Below, piece after piece: positions 1-10,900 of a stretch of 64,000 nucleotides of DNA (position 1 is its first letter; every line of letters starts with the position of its first letter). This DNA comes from Deltaproteobacteria bacterium (GTDB lineage Bacteria > Myxococcota_A > UBA796 > UBA2385). Where the stretch lies: contig JAEUKK010000082.1 in assembly GCA_016792625.1 (NCBI GenBank), positions 1-64,000 of the forward strand, written 5' to 3'. The translations under genes and the position numbers were made by a program. Below the pieces are notes generated by a model. It was not told where the DNA came from. It ran no database searches and saw nothing but the letters and a program-made list of their open reading frames with translations.

Positions 1-2
1 TG

Positions 3-2477
3 CTGGACTCCCGCGGTGAGGCCCTGTGGGTCGAGCAGCACGAGCTGCTGCTCGAGCTCGCCTCGACGACGGCCGGCGATGTTGAGGTGCAGGTCCGCCT
101 GGGGGCCGAGGTGCTCACTGGCCCCGACGTGGTCCGCGCGCTGCAGCACGGCTCGGACCGTCTCTTCGTCCTGATGCGGCCGGGCCGCTTGCGGCTCGGA
201 CGTCTCCCGCCCGGGGCTCGAACGGCGCTGCGCCTCCTCACCACGGGTTCGGTCATCCCCGCCGATCTCGTGCCTGATACCATGGCCTTGATCACCCGGC
301 TGGGCCAGCGCATCCCCCTGCGCCTCGACGACGCGCTGCGCGGCACCCAGGTCGACGCCGACCCGCGCCCGATCCTGCGCCTGCAGTCGCTGGGCGAGCA
401 CGGCGTGCTGGCGCGCCTCGTCGTCCAGCCCATCTTCAACGGCCCGCGCCTGCGGCCGGGTGAGCACCCCCGCGAGGTCTACGCCGGCCACAGCGACGAC
501 GCCCGCATGTGGGCCGAGCGCGACCTCGAGAAGGAGCTCGAGCTCGCCGCCGCCGCGCGGGCCTGGCTGCCGCCCCACGATGACGAGAGCCCGCTGCCCA
601 CCGCCGTCGTCATTGACCTGCTGGAGCGACTCGGCGCCGCCGAGGGCGAGGAGCGTGACCCGACCGCCCCCGAGCTGCGGGTCGAGTGGGCCGGCCGCAA
701 CCGCCGGATCAGCCGCCCCGCCAAACCCCAAGACCTGCGCCTGCAGATCACCCCGGCCCGCGACTGGCTCGGCCTGTCGGGCGGGGTCCAGATCGACGGC
801 CTCAACGTCGAGATCGATGATCTGCTCACCGCGATCTTGACCGGGGCCCGCTACGTCGAGGTCGAGGGCGGCGATCTCGTGCGCCTCTCGGCCGAGCTGC
901 GCGAGAGCCTCTCTCCCGCCGCCGCGGCTGCCCGCGCGCGCGACGGCCAGCGGGGCCTGCCCTCGGTCGCCGCCGCGGCGCTGCTCGCCGCCGAGGCCGC
1001 GGGCGTGCAGCTCGACGCGGGCGCCCACCAGCGCGACTGGGAGCGCCGGATCAGCGCGCTGCGGGCCAGCCGAGCGAACACGCCGCCCTTGCCCGCGGGC
1101 CTGCGGGCCGAGCTGCGCAGCTACCAGCGCGCCGGCCTCGAGTGGCTGCTCGGGCTCGCCAGCTGGGCGCCGGGCTGTGTGCTCGCCGACGACATGGGCC
1201 TCGGAAAAACCTTGCAGTCGATCGGGCTGCTGCTGCACCACGCCCCCCACGGGCCTGCGTTGGTCGTCGCCCCGACCTCGGTCTGTGACAACTGGCGGGC
1301 CGAGTGCGAGAAGTTCGCCCCCTCGCTGCGGGTGCTGCCCTACCGCGACCGCAACCGCGCCGAGCTGCTGGCCGATCTTGACGCAAATGACGTGGTGGTG
1401 ACCTCTTACGACATTGTGCAGCGCGACGTCGAGCAGCTCGCCGAGATCGGCTGGACCACGCTGGTCCTCGACGAGGCCCAGGCGATCAAGAACGCCGCCA
1501 CCGGCCGCGCGAAGTCGGTGATGCAGATCCCCGCCGACTTCACCCTGCTGCTCTCGGGCACCCCGGTCGAGAACCACCTCGGCGAGCTGTGGAGCTTGAT
1601 GCAGCGGGCGGTGCCCGGGCTGCTCGGGCCCATTGAGCAGTTCCGCGAGCGCTTCCAACGCCCGGTCGAGGGTGCGGGCGACGCCGAGCGCCGGGCCAAC
1701 CTCGCCGCCTTGATCCGTCCTTTCGTGCTGCGGCGGCGCAAGGTCGACGTGGCGCCCGAGCTGCCCGCCCGCATCGTGACCACCGAGCGGGTGCCCCTGT
1801 CGGGCCCCGAGCAGCGCAACTACCAGAACGTACGCGACGCCTTGGCCGCCCGGGTCTCGGGCCTCGGGGAGGGTCAGCGCTTCGAGGTGCTCTCGGCGAT
1901 CACCCGCCTGCGCCAGCTCAGCAGCGCGGCCCAGCTCATCGATCCGAGCAGCGAGCTGCCCTCGAGCAAGCTCGACCGCGCGGTCGAGCTGCTCACCGAG
2001 CTGTGGGAGGAGGGGCAGTCCTGCCTCGTCTTCTCACAGTTCACCAGCCTGCTGCGCCTGCTCGAGCCCCGGCTCAAAGAGGCCCGCCTCCCCTTCTTGT
2101 ACCTGGACGGCGGCACCCCCGCGCCCGAGCGGGCTCAGCTGGTCAAACGCTTCCAATCCGGCGAAGCGGCGGTCTTCTTGCTCAGCCTCAAGGCGGGCGG
2201 CACCGGCCTCAACCTCACCCGGGCCTCGGCGGTCATCCACATGGACCCTTGGTGGAACCCCGCGGTCGAGGACCAGGCGACCGACCGGGCCCACCGCATC
2301 GGCCAGACCCAGCCGGTCACCGTCGTGCGGCTGGTCGCCGCGGGCACCATCGAAGAGCAGATCCTCGAGCTGCACGCCACCAAACGTGAGCTGGTCGACG
2401 GCGTGCTCGCCGGGGCCGACGGCGGGCAGTCGCTCTCGGTGCGCGAGCTGACCGCCCTGCTCAGCAGCGGGCTCTGA
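3..2477 (+). CDS. SNF2-family DEAD/DEAH-box helicase (5' truncated by window edge)
   Basis: Swi2/Snf2-type double-stranded DNA translocase; 824 residues are visible and the frame is open to the left edge, so the true start lies outside (an internal GTG at 87 is not a convincing start). Helicase motifs appear in order: motif I DDMGLGKT near visible residue 396, motif II DEAQ, motif III LLSGTPVEN, motif V KAGGTGLNL and motif VI DRAHRIGQ, which is the classic SNF2/RapA-type set. About 360 residues before the ATPase core form the N-terminal region usual in bacterial SNF2 proteins. Such proteins remodel or strip protein-DNA or RNA polymerase complexes; the exact role cannot be read here. The next gene starts 175 bases downstream. 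Confidence 0.93.
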   Translation: MDSRGEALWVEQHELLLELASTTAGDVEVQVRLGAEVLTGPDVVRALQHGSDRLFVLMRPGRLRLGRLPPGARTALRLLTTGSVIPADLVPDTMALITRLGQRIPLRLDDALRGTQVDADPRPILRLQSLGEHGVLARLVVQPIFNGPRLRPGEHPREVYAGHSDDARMWAERDLEKELELAAAARAWLPPHDDESPLPTAVVIDLLERLGAAEGEERDPTAPELRVEWAGRNRRISRPAKPQDLRLQITPARDWLGLSGGVQIDGLNVEIDDLLTAILTGARYVEVEGGDLVRLSAELRESLSPAAAAARARDGQRGLPSVAAAALLAAEAAGVQLDAGAHQRDWERRISALRASRANTPPLPAGLRAELRSYQRAGLEWLLGLASWAPGCVLADDMGLGKTLQSIGLLLHHAPHGPALVVAPTSVCDNWRAECEKFAPSLRVLPYRDRNRAELLADLDANDVVVTSYDIVQRDVEQLAEIGWTTLVLDEAQAIKNAATGRAKSVMQIPADFTLLLSGTPVENHLGELWSLMQRAVPGLLGPIEQFRERFQRPVEGAGDAERRANLAALIRPFVLRRRKVDVAPELPARIVTTERVPLSGPEQRNYQNVRDALAARVSGLGEGQRFEVLSAITRLRQLSSAAQLIDPSSELPSSKLDRAVELLTELWEEGQSCLVFSQFTSLLRLLEPRLKEARLPFLYLDGGTPAPERAQLVKRFQSGEAAVFLLSLKAGGTGLNLTRASAVIHMDPWWNPAVEDQATDRAHRIGQTQPVTVVRLVAAGTIEEQILELHATKRELVDGVLAGADGGQSLSVRELTALLSSGL

Positions 2478-2652
2478 GCGCCGGCTCTGGCTCCGGGGAC
2501 CTCACGCGACCCGATAGCGGGAGGATGTACCAGGTTCCACCCTGGTCAGACCCGCCCCATCCCTTCGATGTCCACCGGACCATATCACGGGAGGGCGCCC
2601 TCTCCCCTCACCCGTCCATGCCGGCCCACAGGTGGCGCATTAGCCCGCGGCC

Positions 2653-3858
2653 ATGCGCCACCTCCTCTCCGCGACCTGCAGCCGGGGCATCGAGCCCCTC
2701 CTCGCCCAAGAGCTCCTCGAGCTCGGCGTCCCCAAGGTTGAGGAGCGCCGCGGCGCGGTGCTCTTCGCCGGCGACCTGCGGCTCGCCTACACCGTCGCGC
2801 TCTGGTCGCGCCTGGCCAGCCGGGTGCTGCTGGAGCTGGCCTGCTTCCCCGCCGCCGACGCCGACCAGCTCTACGCCGGCGTGCGCGGGGTGGATTGGTC
2901 GGGCCAGCTCGGCCCCGATCAGAGCCTGACCGTCGACTTCGTCGGCGTGAACGAGCAGCTGCGGCACTCGGGCTTCTCGGCCCGCGTGGTCAAGGACGCC
3001 GTCTGCGACGCCATTCGCGACCGCACCGGCCGGCGCCCCGACGTGAACACCGAGCGCCCCGACCTGCGCCTGCACGTGCACCTCAGCGGCGCCGAGGCCG
3101 CGCTGAGCGTCGATCTGGCCGGCGAGCCCCTGCACCTGCGCGGGCTCGACCGCCAGGCGGGTGAGGCCCCGCTCAAAGAGAACCTTGCCGCCACCATCCT
3201 GCGCATCGCCGGCTGGACGGGCGCCGACGAGCGCACCCTGCTCGACCCGATGTGCGGCTCGGGCACGCTGCTCATCGAGGCGGGCATGGTCCGCCGTGAC
3301 ATCGCGCCCGGCCTGCTGCGCCGCCGCTGGGGTTTTGACCGCTGGCGGGGCCACCAGCGCGCCCTGTGGGAGATGGTCGTCCGCGAGGCGATGGAGCGCC
3401 GCAAGGCCGCCGCCGAGCGCAAGCTGCGCCTCGTCGGCGTCGAGCGCGACCCCGACGTGCTCGCCCTCACGCGGCGCAACGCGGCGGCGGCCGGCCTCGA
3501 CCTGCGCCTGACCCGCGGCGGCATGGAGGAGGCCCGCCCCCCGCGGGGCGAGCCCGGCCTCGTGGTGACCAACCCGCCCTACGGCCTGCGCCTCGGCGAC
3601 GAACAAGAGGCGCGCGAGACCCTGAGCAACCTCGGCGACGTGCTGCGGCAGCGCTTCCTCGGCTGGACGGCCTTCGTGCTCGTCGGCTCGACCCAGCAGG
3701 TGGGCGCGCTCGGGCTGAAGCCCAGCCGCCGCATCCCCATCAAGAATGGCCCGCTGGACGCCCGCCTCGTCGAGCTGCGCATCGCCGAGCACGCACCGCT
3801 CGGCCTCGGCGCCCCCGGCTGGCGCAAGGCCCCCGCGGCAGAGCCAGCCGAGGAGTGA
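2653..3858 (+). CDS. THUMP-domain class I SAM-dependent RNA methyltransferase (RlmL/YpsC-like)
   Basis: 401-residue protein of the N2-guanine RNA methyltransferase family (RlmL N-terminal half, YpsC, Trm14). The first ~150 residues fit the ferredoxin-like/THUMP RNA-binding module, beginning with the typical ATCSRGIEPLLAQEL. The Rossmann methyltransferase follows: SAM motif I LDPMCGSGTLLIEA near residue 198 and the catalytic NPPYG at 307-311, which positions an exocyclic amino group for methylation. Length matches the single-domain homologues rather than the fused E. coli RlmKL. The likely substrate is a guanosine in 23S rRNA, but that cannot be decided from sequence. No clear Shine-Dalgarno precedes the ATG; the start is set by the family N-terminus. 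Confidence 0.88.
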   Translation: MRHLLSATCSRGIEPLLAQELLELGVPKVEERRGAVLFAGDLRLAYTVALWSRLASRVLLELACFPAADADQLYAGVRGVDWSGQLGPDQSLTVDFVGVNEQLRHSGFSARVVKDAVCDAIRDRTGRRPDVNTERPDLRLHVHLSGAEAALSVDLAGEPLHLRGLDRQAGEAPLKENLAATILRIAGWTGADERTLLDPMCGSGTLLIEAGMVRRDIAPGLLRRRWGFDRWRGHQRALWEMVVREAMERRKAAAERKLRLVGVERDPDVLALTRRNAAAAGLDLRLTRGGMEEARPPRGEPGLVVTNPPYGLRLGDEQEARETLSNLGDVLRQRFLGWTAFVLVGSTQQVGALGLKPSRRIPIKNGPLDARLVELRIAEHAPLGLGAPGWRKAPAAEPAEE

Positions 3859-3873
3859 GCCCCGCGGCCCCGC

Positions 3874-4224
3874 TCAGGTCGAGGCCAGCACCCAGGCGAC
3901 GGTGAGGCCGATCACGCCGAGCGCCAGGGCGGCCACGCCGACCATCACGAGGCGGCTGCGATCGGGCGGCGGCGGCGGCACGACCACCGGCGCGGGCGCG
4001 GCGTCGGTCTTGGGCGCCTCACGCACCGCGTGCTTCACGCCCCGGCGCTCAAGCTCACGCAGCGCGACCAGATCGGCCATCCAAGGCTCGTCGCGCAGCG
4101 GCCGCCAGGGGCCGGCCGGGTCTTCGGCCACCGTCGCGCCCTCGCGGCTGTCGCCAGCGTAGACCTCTTCGCGCAGCTGCAGCCGGCTGAGCGGCCCCTC
4201 GGCTGGCCCCTCACCCGCCCGCAC
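3874..4224 (-). CDS. GYF_2-like domain protein with C-terminal membrane anchor
   Basis: Small protein of at least 116 residues on the minus strand, convergent with the methyltransferase gene (15-base gap). Residues 3-45 match the GYF_2 (DUF4339) pattern: GP near the start, L-x-L-R-E-x-V-x-A-G in the helix, and GPWRPL at the end. A proline-rich linker follows and then one hydrophobic segment (LVMVGVAALALGVIGLTVAW), so it is tail-anchored with the domain probably in the cytoplasm. The frame stays open upstream of the GTG used here and encodes QLF immediately before it, which would complete the first beta strand; the true start may therefore be an upstream non-ATG codon. The same domain type recurs twice in the SPFH gene at 49695. 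Confidence 0.55.
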   Translation of the reverse strand: MRAGEGPAEGPLSRLQLREEVYAGDSREGATVAEDPAGPWRPLRDEPWMADLVALRELERRGVKHAVREAPKTDAAPAPVVVPPPPPDRSRLVMVGVAALALGVIGLTVAWVLAST

Positions 4225-4454
4225 GAAGAGCTGGCCCGGCGCGCGCCGCGGCGGCGCGTCGGTGGGGAAGAGGGCGGCCCCGTCGAGGAGGCCGGCGCTG
4301 GCGCTGATCGAGCGGGGCCCGGTGGCCTGGCTGGGCGCGCTGGTCGGGGGTGCAGTGGACAGGGCGCCTCCCTGCGGGCCCGAGGGTCGGCCCCGCCGGG
4401 GAGAATTAGCGCGCCCCTCCCGCCCGCGCCCCCGCGCGGCCCGCTGGAGCGCCC

Positions 4455-6302
4455 GTGCCCCTGCCTGCGCTGGTCATCGGCACCGCCGGCCACATCGATC
4501 ACGGCAAGACCTCACTGGTCCGCGCGCTGACCGGGGTCGATCTCGACCGCAGCCCCGAAGAGAAGGCCCGCGGGATCACCATCCAGCTCGGCTTTGTCGG
4601 CGCGAGCCTGCCGTCGGGCCGGCGGGTCAGCTTCGTCGACGTGCCCGGCCACGAGCGCCTCGTGCGCACCATGGTCGCCGGCGCCTGCGGCCTCGACGCG
4701 GCACTGCTCTGCGTCTCGGCGGTCGAGGGCGTGATGCCCCAGACCCGCGAGCACCTCGCCATCCTGCAGCTGCTCGGCCTGCGCAGCGGGCTGGTGGTGC
4801 TGACCTGCCCCGACCTGGTCGACGCCGACGGCCTGGAGCTGGCCCGTATGGACGTCGAAGAGGCCGTGGTGGGCACCTTTTTGGAGGGTGCGCCGGTGCT
4901 GCCCGTGGCCAGCGGAAAGGCGCTGGCCGGCCACGAGGCGCTGCGGGCCGCGCTCGACGCCCTCCCCGCGCCCGAGCGCGGCGCTGTGGGCCCCTTCCGC
5001 CTGCCGGTCGACCGGGCCTTTTTGCGCCCCGGTTTTGGGGCGGTGGTGACCGGCACGGTGCGCTCGGGGTCGGTGCGCGACGGCGATGAGCTGGTCGTGC
5101 TCCCGACCGGTCAGCGGGCCCGGCTTCGCGGGCTGCAGCGCGACGGCCAGCCGGTGGAGCGCGCCCAGGCCGGCGACCGGGCCGCGCTAAACCTCGCCGG
5201 GATAGAGCACGCCGAGCTGGGCCGCGGATTGGTGGTCAGCCACCCCGAGGCGCTGCAGCCGACGGCCGTGATTGACGTTGAGCTCGAGCTTTTGCCCAGC
5301 GCGCCTGCGCTCGACGACGGCGCCCGCCTGCGCCTGCTGCTCGGCACCGCCGAGGTGATGGCCGTGGTGCAGACCATCAGCGCGCCCCAGCCCGAGGCCG
5401 AGCTGGGGCCGCCGCTCTTCCCCGGCGACCGCCTGCTCGCCCAGCTGCGCTGCGAGGCGCCGCTGGTCGCGCTCGACGGCGACCGCTTCGTGCTCCGCCG
5501 CGAGTCACCCGTCGAGACCATCGGCGGTGGCGTCGTTCTCGATGCGCGGGCGCCCCGTATCCGCCGCCGCGACCTGCACCGGGCGCAGGCCGAGCTGCTC
5601 CGCCTGCGGGCCGGTGACCCGAGCCCCCTGCTCGACCGGGCCGGCGCGCTGGGCTTGGCCGAGGCCGACCCCCGCGCGCAGCAGCTGCCGCCGGGGCTCG
5701 GGGCGCGCTTGGGCGACCGGCGCCTCGCCCCCGCCCAGCTTGCCCGCCATCAGCGCGCCGTGATCAACGCGCTGCAGGCCTATCACGCGGCCCACCCCCT
5801 CCGGGCCGGCTGCCCCCGCCGCGAGGTGCGCAGCGCCGCGGTGCCAGAGCTTCCCGAGCGCCTTTTTGACGCGCTGGTGCAGCTCCTCAGCGATGAGGGC
5901 GCGCTGGTGGCCGAGGGCCCCCGCCTGCGCCTCGCCGGCCATACCCCCGACCTCGACGGCCCCGCGGGCGCCGCGCTGCGACGCCTGACCGCCGACCTGC
6001 GCGCCGCGGGGGTCACCGGCCCGCGCCTCGCCGAGCTGGACGCCCACCCCGACCTCGTGCAGCTGCTCATGGAGTCGGGCGTCGCGGTCAAGGTCGGGGA
6101 TCGCCTGCTGCACGTCGAGGTCACCGAGCAGGTCAAAGAGGCCGTGCGCGCGCACATCCGCGCCGCGGGCGGGCTGAGCGCCCAGGACTGCAAGGCGCTC
6201 TTCGACTTGAGCCGCCAGCACGCCATTCCCTTGCTCGAGTGGCTGGACGCGCAGCGGGTCACCGTGCGCGCCGGCGACCTGCGGACCCTGCGCGGCGGCT
6301 GA
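4455..6302 (+). CDS. selB: Selenocysteine-specific translation elongation factor SelB
   Basis: 615-residue GTPase that delivers Sec-tRNA to ribosomes paused at UGA codons followed by a SECIS hairpin. Visible are G1 GHIDHGKT near residue 12, the G2 region RGITIQLGF, G3 DVPGHE, a G5-like ASGK, then the EF-Tu-like beta barrels and the C-terminal winged helices that bind SECIS RNA; the final helix keeps HAIPLLEWLDAQRVT, a SelB hallmark. GTG start with TGGAG six bases upstream. Odd: the G4 motif, normally N/T-K-x-D, reads T117-C118-P119-D120, so the guanine-contacting Lys is absent. No selA, selD or tRNA-Sec lies in the window. It implies the organism makes selenoproteins. Confidence 0.93.
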   Translation: MPLPALVIGTAGHIDHGKTSLVRALTGVDLDRSPEEKARGITIQLGFVGASLPSGRRVSFVDVPGHERLVRTMVAGACGLDAALLCVSAVEGVMPQTREHLAILQLLGLRSGLVVLTCPDLVDADGLELARMDVEEAVVGTFLEGAPVLPVASGKALAGHEALRAALDALPAPERGAVGPFRLPVDRAFLRPGFGAVVTGTVRSGSVRDGDELVVLPTGQRARLRGLQRDGQPVERAQAGDRAALNLAGIEHAELGRGLVVSHPEALQPTAVIDVELELLPSAPALDDGARLRLLLGTAEVMAVVQTISAPQPEAELGPPLFPGDRLLAQLRCEAPLVALDGDRFVLRRESPVETIGGGVVLDARAPRIRRRDLHRAQAELLRLRAGDPSPLLDRAGALGLAEADPRAQQLPPGLGARLGDRRLAPAQLARHQRAVINALQAYHAAHPLRAGCPRREVRSAAVPELPERLFDALVQLLSDEGALVAEGPRLRLAGHTPDLDGPAGAALRRLTADLRAAGVTGPRLAELDAHPDLVQLLMESGVAVKVGDRLLHVEVTEQVKEAVRAHIRAAGGLSAQDCKALFDLSRQHAIPLLEWLDAQRVTVRAGDLRTLRGG

Positions 6303-6456
6303 GCCCGGGGCCGGCCCGCGCCGCGCACCCTGGGGAGGAGCAGGCCAGCCAACCTCGAAGACAACGTGACACACACCATTGTGGACAAGGTGTCGCGCGA
6401 GCGGAGGGGCGGGCGGGCCCGGCTGGTAGGCTCTGCCCATGCCCCGAGGAGCGCTG

Positions 6457-7812
6457 ATGTCCCCTGCCCCGCACCGCCGCTGGCCTGGCGCCGTCGCCGC
6501 GGCCCTCTTGTCCGCGGCGCCGCTCGTTTGGGTCGGGCCCCTGCTCGCCACGCCCACCGGGGCGCGCGCCGAAGAGCCGGCCGCGCCCGCCGAGGCCCCG
6601 CCGGCCGAGGCCCCGCCCGCTGAGCCGCAGCCCGCTCCGGCCGCTGAGCCGCAGCCCGCTCCGGCCGCCGAGCCGCAGCCCGCTCCGGCCCCGCCTTCGG
6701 CTCCGGCTGCTCCTCCTCCGCCGCCGCCCGCTCCTCCCCCGGCGGCGCCGCCGCCCGCTCCGCCGCCTCCACCCGCCCCGGTCGAGGCGCCCGCCGCCAC
6801 GGGGATCTTGCGGGTCAGCAGCAAGGTCAGCGGCGCCACGGTCTGGCTAGACAACGTCGAGCTCGGCCCCGCCCCGCTCAGCCGCGCGGTGGCCCCCGGC
6901 CCGCACAGCCTGCGGGTCTCGGCCGACTTTCACACGCCGATGGTCCGCCAGATCACCGTCGAGCCCGACCGCACGGTGGCGGTCGACGCGCAGCTGCTGC
7001 CCGGCGAGGGCACGGTCGAGTTCGTGATTGACGTGCCTGGCGGCGAAGTGGTGCTCGACGGCGCCGCCCGCAGCAAGCTGCCCGTGCGCCTCTCGGCGAT
7101 GACCCCGGGCGAGCACCGCTACCTGATCACCGCGCCCGGCCGCGAGCCGGTCAGCGGGCAATTCAGCTGGTCCCGCGGCAAGAACCTCTTCCTCGCCCAC
7201 CAGACCGTGGCCAACGCGGGCCGCCTGTCGGTCGACAGCAGCCCGCCCGGCGCGGTGGTGCGCCTCGACGGCGAAGAGGTGGGCCAAACCCCCCTGCAGC
7301 GTGAGGGCCTCGCGCCCGGCCCGCACCTCATCGAGGTCCAGGCGCAGAGCGGCGCCCGCTACTGGAAGGCCATCGACACCAGCGACGGGGCCCGGGCCGA
7401 GCTGAGCCTGCGCCTCGACGAGCCGACCGGCGACGTGCGCCTGCGGACGGGCAGCCCCGACGCCGTGCTCAAGCTCAACGGCGTGGTGATCGGCTCAGGC
7501 AAGACGATCACGCTGCGCGACATCGGCCGCGGTCGTTACCCGGTCGAGCTGGTCGCGCCCGGCCTGGGCACCGCCACCGGCCGCCTCGAGGTCAGCCCGG
7601 GCGGGCGCAGCCGCCTGCAAGCGGTCTGGGTCGACGAGGGCGAGCGGGGCCGCGACCGCATCGAGGCCGCCCCGCCTTTGGTTCGCAGCTGGGTGTTTTG
7701 GACCGCGGTCGGCGGCGGCGCCCTGCTCGCCGGCGGCGCAACGGCCGCCATCGTCATCGCCACCCAGCCCGAGCCCCAGCCTGAGGGCGAGGTCAGCGTG
7801 CCCCTGCCCTGA
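6457..7812 (+). CDS. Secreted PEGA-domain protein with Pro/Ala-rich linker
   Basis: About 451 residues. The N-terminal signal sequence ends near ARA, followed by ~85 residues of low-complexity Ala/Pro/Glu with tandem AEPQPAPA units, then four or so PEGA-type modules from about residue 108 (GILRVSSKVSGATVWLDN, GRLSVDSSPPGAVVRLDGEE and similar). PEGA domains are small beta-sandwiches of surface proteins. A transmembrane segment (about 20 residues rich in Gly, Ala, Leu) lies just before the C-terminal tail. I chose the ATG at 6457 because GAGGAG lies five bases before it; an in-frame ATG at 6439 lacks this. The role is unknown; it is probably anchored in the cell envelope. Confidence 0.75.
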   Translation: MSPAPHRRWPGAVAAALLSAAPLVWVGPLLATPTGARAEEPAAPAEAPPAEAPPAEPQPAPAAEPQPAPAAEPQPAPAPPSAPAAPPPPPPAPPPAAPPPAPPPPPAPVEAPAATGILRVSSKVSGATVWLDNVELGPAPLSRAVAPGPHSLRVSADFHTPMVRQITVEPDRTVAVDAQLLPGEGTVEFVIDVPGGEVVLDGAARSKLPVRLSAMTPGEHRYLITAPGREPVSGQFSWSRGKNLFLAHQTVANAGRLSVDSSPPGAVVRLDGEEVGQTPLQREGLAPGPHLIEVQAQSGARYWKAIDTSDGARAELSLRLDEPTGDVRLRTGSPDAVLKLNGVVIGSGKTITLRDIGRGRYPVELVAPGLGTATGRLEVSPGGRSRLQAVWVDEGERGRDRIEAAPPLVRSWVFWTAVGGGALLAGGATAAIVIATQPEPQPEGEVSVPLP

Positions 7813-7911
7813 GCCGCCCCCGGCGCGCCCTCCGGGTCGGCCCGGGCCCGCGCCTCCTCCGCTTCGTCGGTTCTGCCGCTCCGGCCCCGCCCCGCGCTCC
7901 GCGAGTGCCCC

Positions 7912-10900
7912 ATGCCCCGCTCCCTCCCGCCCCGCGCCCTCCCGCCCCTCTCCTCCCCCGTCGGCGCCCGGCCCGGGCGCTGGCTCTCCGCCACCGCCCT
8001 GCTCACGCTGCTGAGCGCCTGTGGGTCCGAGCCCCTCCGCACCGGCCTGCTCGTGCAGCTCTCGGGCGACGCGGCGGCCCTGCGCGGCGCCGCGGACCGG
8101 GTCGTGCTGGTGGTCGACCCCGTGCAGCCCTTCGACGGGGCCGAGCCGGGGGACTGGGTCGGCGACAGCAGCCTCGCTGACGCGCTGCCCGACGATTCCG
8201 ACCTCGAGCTGGTCATCGAGGTCTCGCTCGAGGGCGCGGGCGCGCTGCCCACGGTCGAGCTGGGCGCGGGCAGCGCTGACGAGCTGCACCTCATCGCGCT
8301 GGGCTTCGCTGGCGACGCCCGGGTGGCGGCCAGCGACTACGCCGGGCCCTTTGGCTTCAAAGAGGGGGAGATCACCGAGATCACCCTGCCCATCGCCCTG
8401 CTCGACGTGCCGATCACCGGCTGCGAGGATGGCCTCGACAATGACGCCGACGGCTGGACCGACGCCGCCGACCCCGACTGCGCCGACGGCGAGGCCGAGG
8501 TGGGGCTGGGCGACAGCGCCTGCAACGACGGCGAAGACAACGACGAGGACGGCGCCGCTGACGCCGAAGACAGCGACTGTGACAGCGCCGACGACCAGTC
8601 CGAGGGCGCGGCCCCCTGCGAGGACGGCGAAGACAACGACGGCGACGGCTGGACCGACGCGGCCGACCCGGACTGCGCCGACGGCGACGAGCGCGGCTTG
8701 GGCGCCACCGCCTGCAACGACGGCGAAGACAACGATGGGGACGGCGCCATCGACGCCGAAGACCCGAACTGCGCCGAGGCCACCGACGACGACGAGGCGG
8801 CGGGCGCCTGCGAGGACGGCGAAGACAACGACAGCGACGGCTGGGTCGACGCCGAGGACCCGGACTGCGCGGCGGGCGACGAAGAGCTCGACTTTGGCGC
8901 CACCGAGTGCAACGACGGCCTCGACAACGACGGAGACGGCGAGTCCGACCACCTCGACCCCGGCTGCGCCGGCGCGCTCGACGCCACGGAGCAAAACGCC
9001 TGTGAGGACGAGGAGGACAACGACGGCGACGGCTGGATCGACGACGAGGACCCGGGCTGCAGCAGCGCGGCCGATGACGACGAGGGCGGGCTGGGCACCG
9101 GCGAGTGCAATGACGGCGCCGACAACGACGGCGACGGCCTCGTCGACCGCTTCGATCTGGACTGCGACAGCGCCGAAGACAGCCTCGAGGCCGGCGCCTG
9201 CGTGGACGCGCTCGACAACGACCGGGACGGCTGGATCGACGAGGAGGACCCCGACTGCGGTCGCAGCGGGGCCGAGCTGGGCCTGGGCGCCACCGCCTGC
9301 AACGACGGCGAGGACAACGACGAGGACGGCGATATCGACGCGGACGACAGCAGCTGCGGCGCCGCCACCGACCCCGCCGAGCAGACCAGCTGCGAGGACG
9401 CGGACGACAACGACGCCGACGGCTGGACGGACGCCGACGACCCCGACTGCGGGACCGGGAGCGAGGAGCGGGGCTTTGGGCCCGGCGCCTGCAACGACGG
9501 GATGGACAACGACCGCGATGGGCGCGTCGACGGGGCGGACCCAGGCTGCACCAGCGCCTCTGCCCTCACCGAGCTCGAGGCCTGCGCAGACGGCGCCGAC
9601 AACGACACCGACGGCTGGATCGACGCCGACGACCCCGACTGCGCCAGCGGCCCCCTCGAGCTGACCGTGGGGTCGACCGACTGCAACGACGGCGTCGACA
9701 ACGACAGCGACGGCTTCATCGACCGCTTCGACCCCCACTGCCTCAACGCCGAGGACGAGGCCGAAGAAGACGTCGCCTGCGTTGATCTCGCCGACAACGA
9801 CGGCGATGGCTGGGTGGACGGCGACGACCCGGGCTGCACCTCGACCATCGACACCGACGAGGGCCCGACCACCAGCGCCTTCCCCTGCAATGACGGTGTG
9901 GACAACGACGGCGACGGCGACATCGACGCCGACGACGCGGGCTGCACAGCGGGCGCCGACACCTCGGAGATCGACGGGTGCAGCGATGGCCTCGACGGCG
10001 ACAGCGACGGCTGGGCCGACGCCGACGACCCCGACTGCACGGTGGACAGCGTCGAGCTGGGCCTGAGCAGCCTCGGCTGCAACAACGGCCTCGACGACGA
10101 TGAAGACGGCCAGACCGACAGCGCCGACCCCGACTGCGCCGATGGCGCCGACAGCAACGAGGACAGCGAGCCCGACACCTGCCTGGATGGGGCCGACAAT
10201 GACGGCGACGGCTGGCGGGACGGCCTCGACCTCGACTGCCTGCGGGGCGCGGGCGAAGACGGCCTGCTCGGCGGCCCCGGCGGCCCGGCCTGCAGTGATG
10301 GCCTCGACAACGACGCCGACGGCCTCGCCGACGCCGAAGACCCCGAGTGCAGCGACGGGGACGATGGCGACGAGCGCCCGACCGCCTGCGAGGACGGCGA
10401 CGACAACGACAGCGACGGCTGGATCGACGCCGAGGACAGCGACTGCGCCGATGGCGGCTTCAACGAGGTCTCCGTCTCGGCCACCGCTTGCAATGACGGT
10501 GTCGACAATGACGGCGACCTGCTCATCGACGCGGTGGACCCGGGCTGCGCGGATGGGCTCGACGACAACGAAGACGACGCCGCCGACCTCTGCGCGGACG
10601 GCGCCGACAACGACGGCGACGGCTGGCGCGACCGCTTCGACCTCGACTGCCTCGTCGACGGCGATGAGCTGGGCCTGGGCCTGACCGCCTGCAACGACGG
10701 CCGCGACAATGACGGCGACGGCGACATCGACCAGGCCGACCCGAACTGCCGCACCAGCTGGGACGACGAGGAGGGCGGGCCCACCGGGGGCTGCGACGAC
10801 CTGCTCGACAATGACGGCGACGGCTGGTTCGACGCCGACGACCCCGACTGCGCCACCAACACCGAGGAGATCGGCTTCACGCTCACCGCCTGCAACAACG

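Noticed and set aside
6368-6394. GACAC ... GTGTC inverted repeat between selB and the PEGA gene.
   Set aside because: Only five-base arms with a 17-base spacer; not distinguishable from chance.
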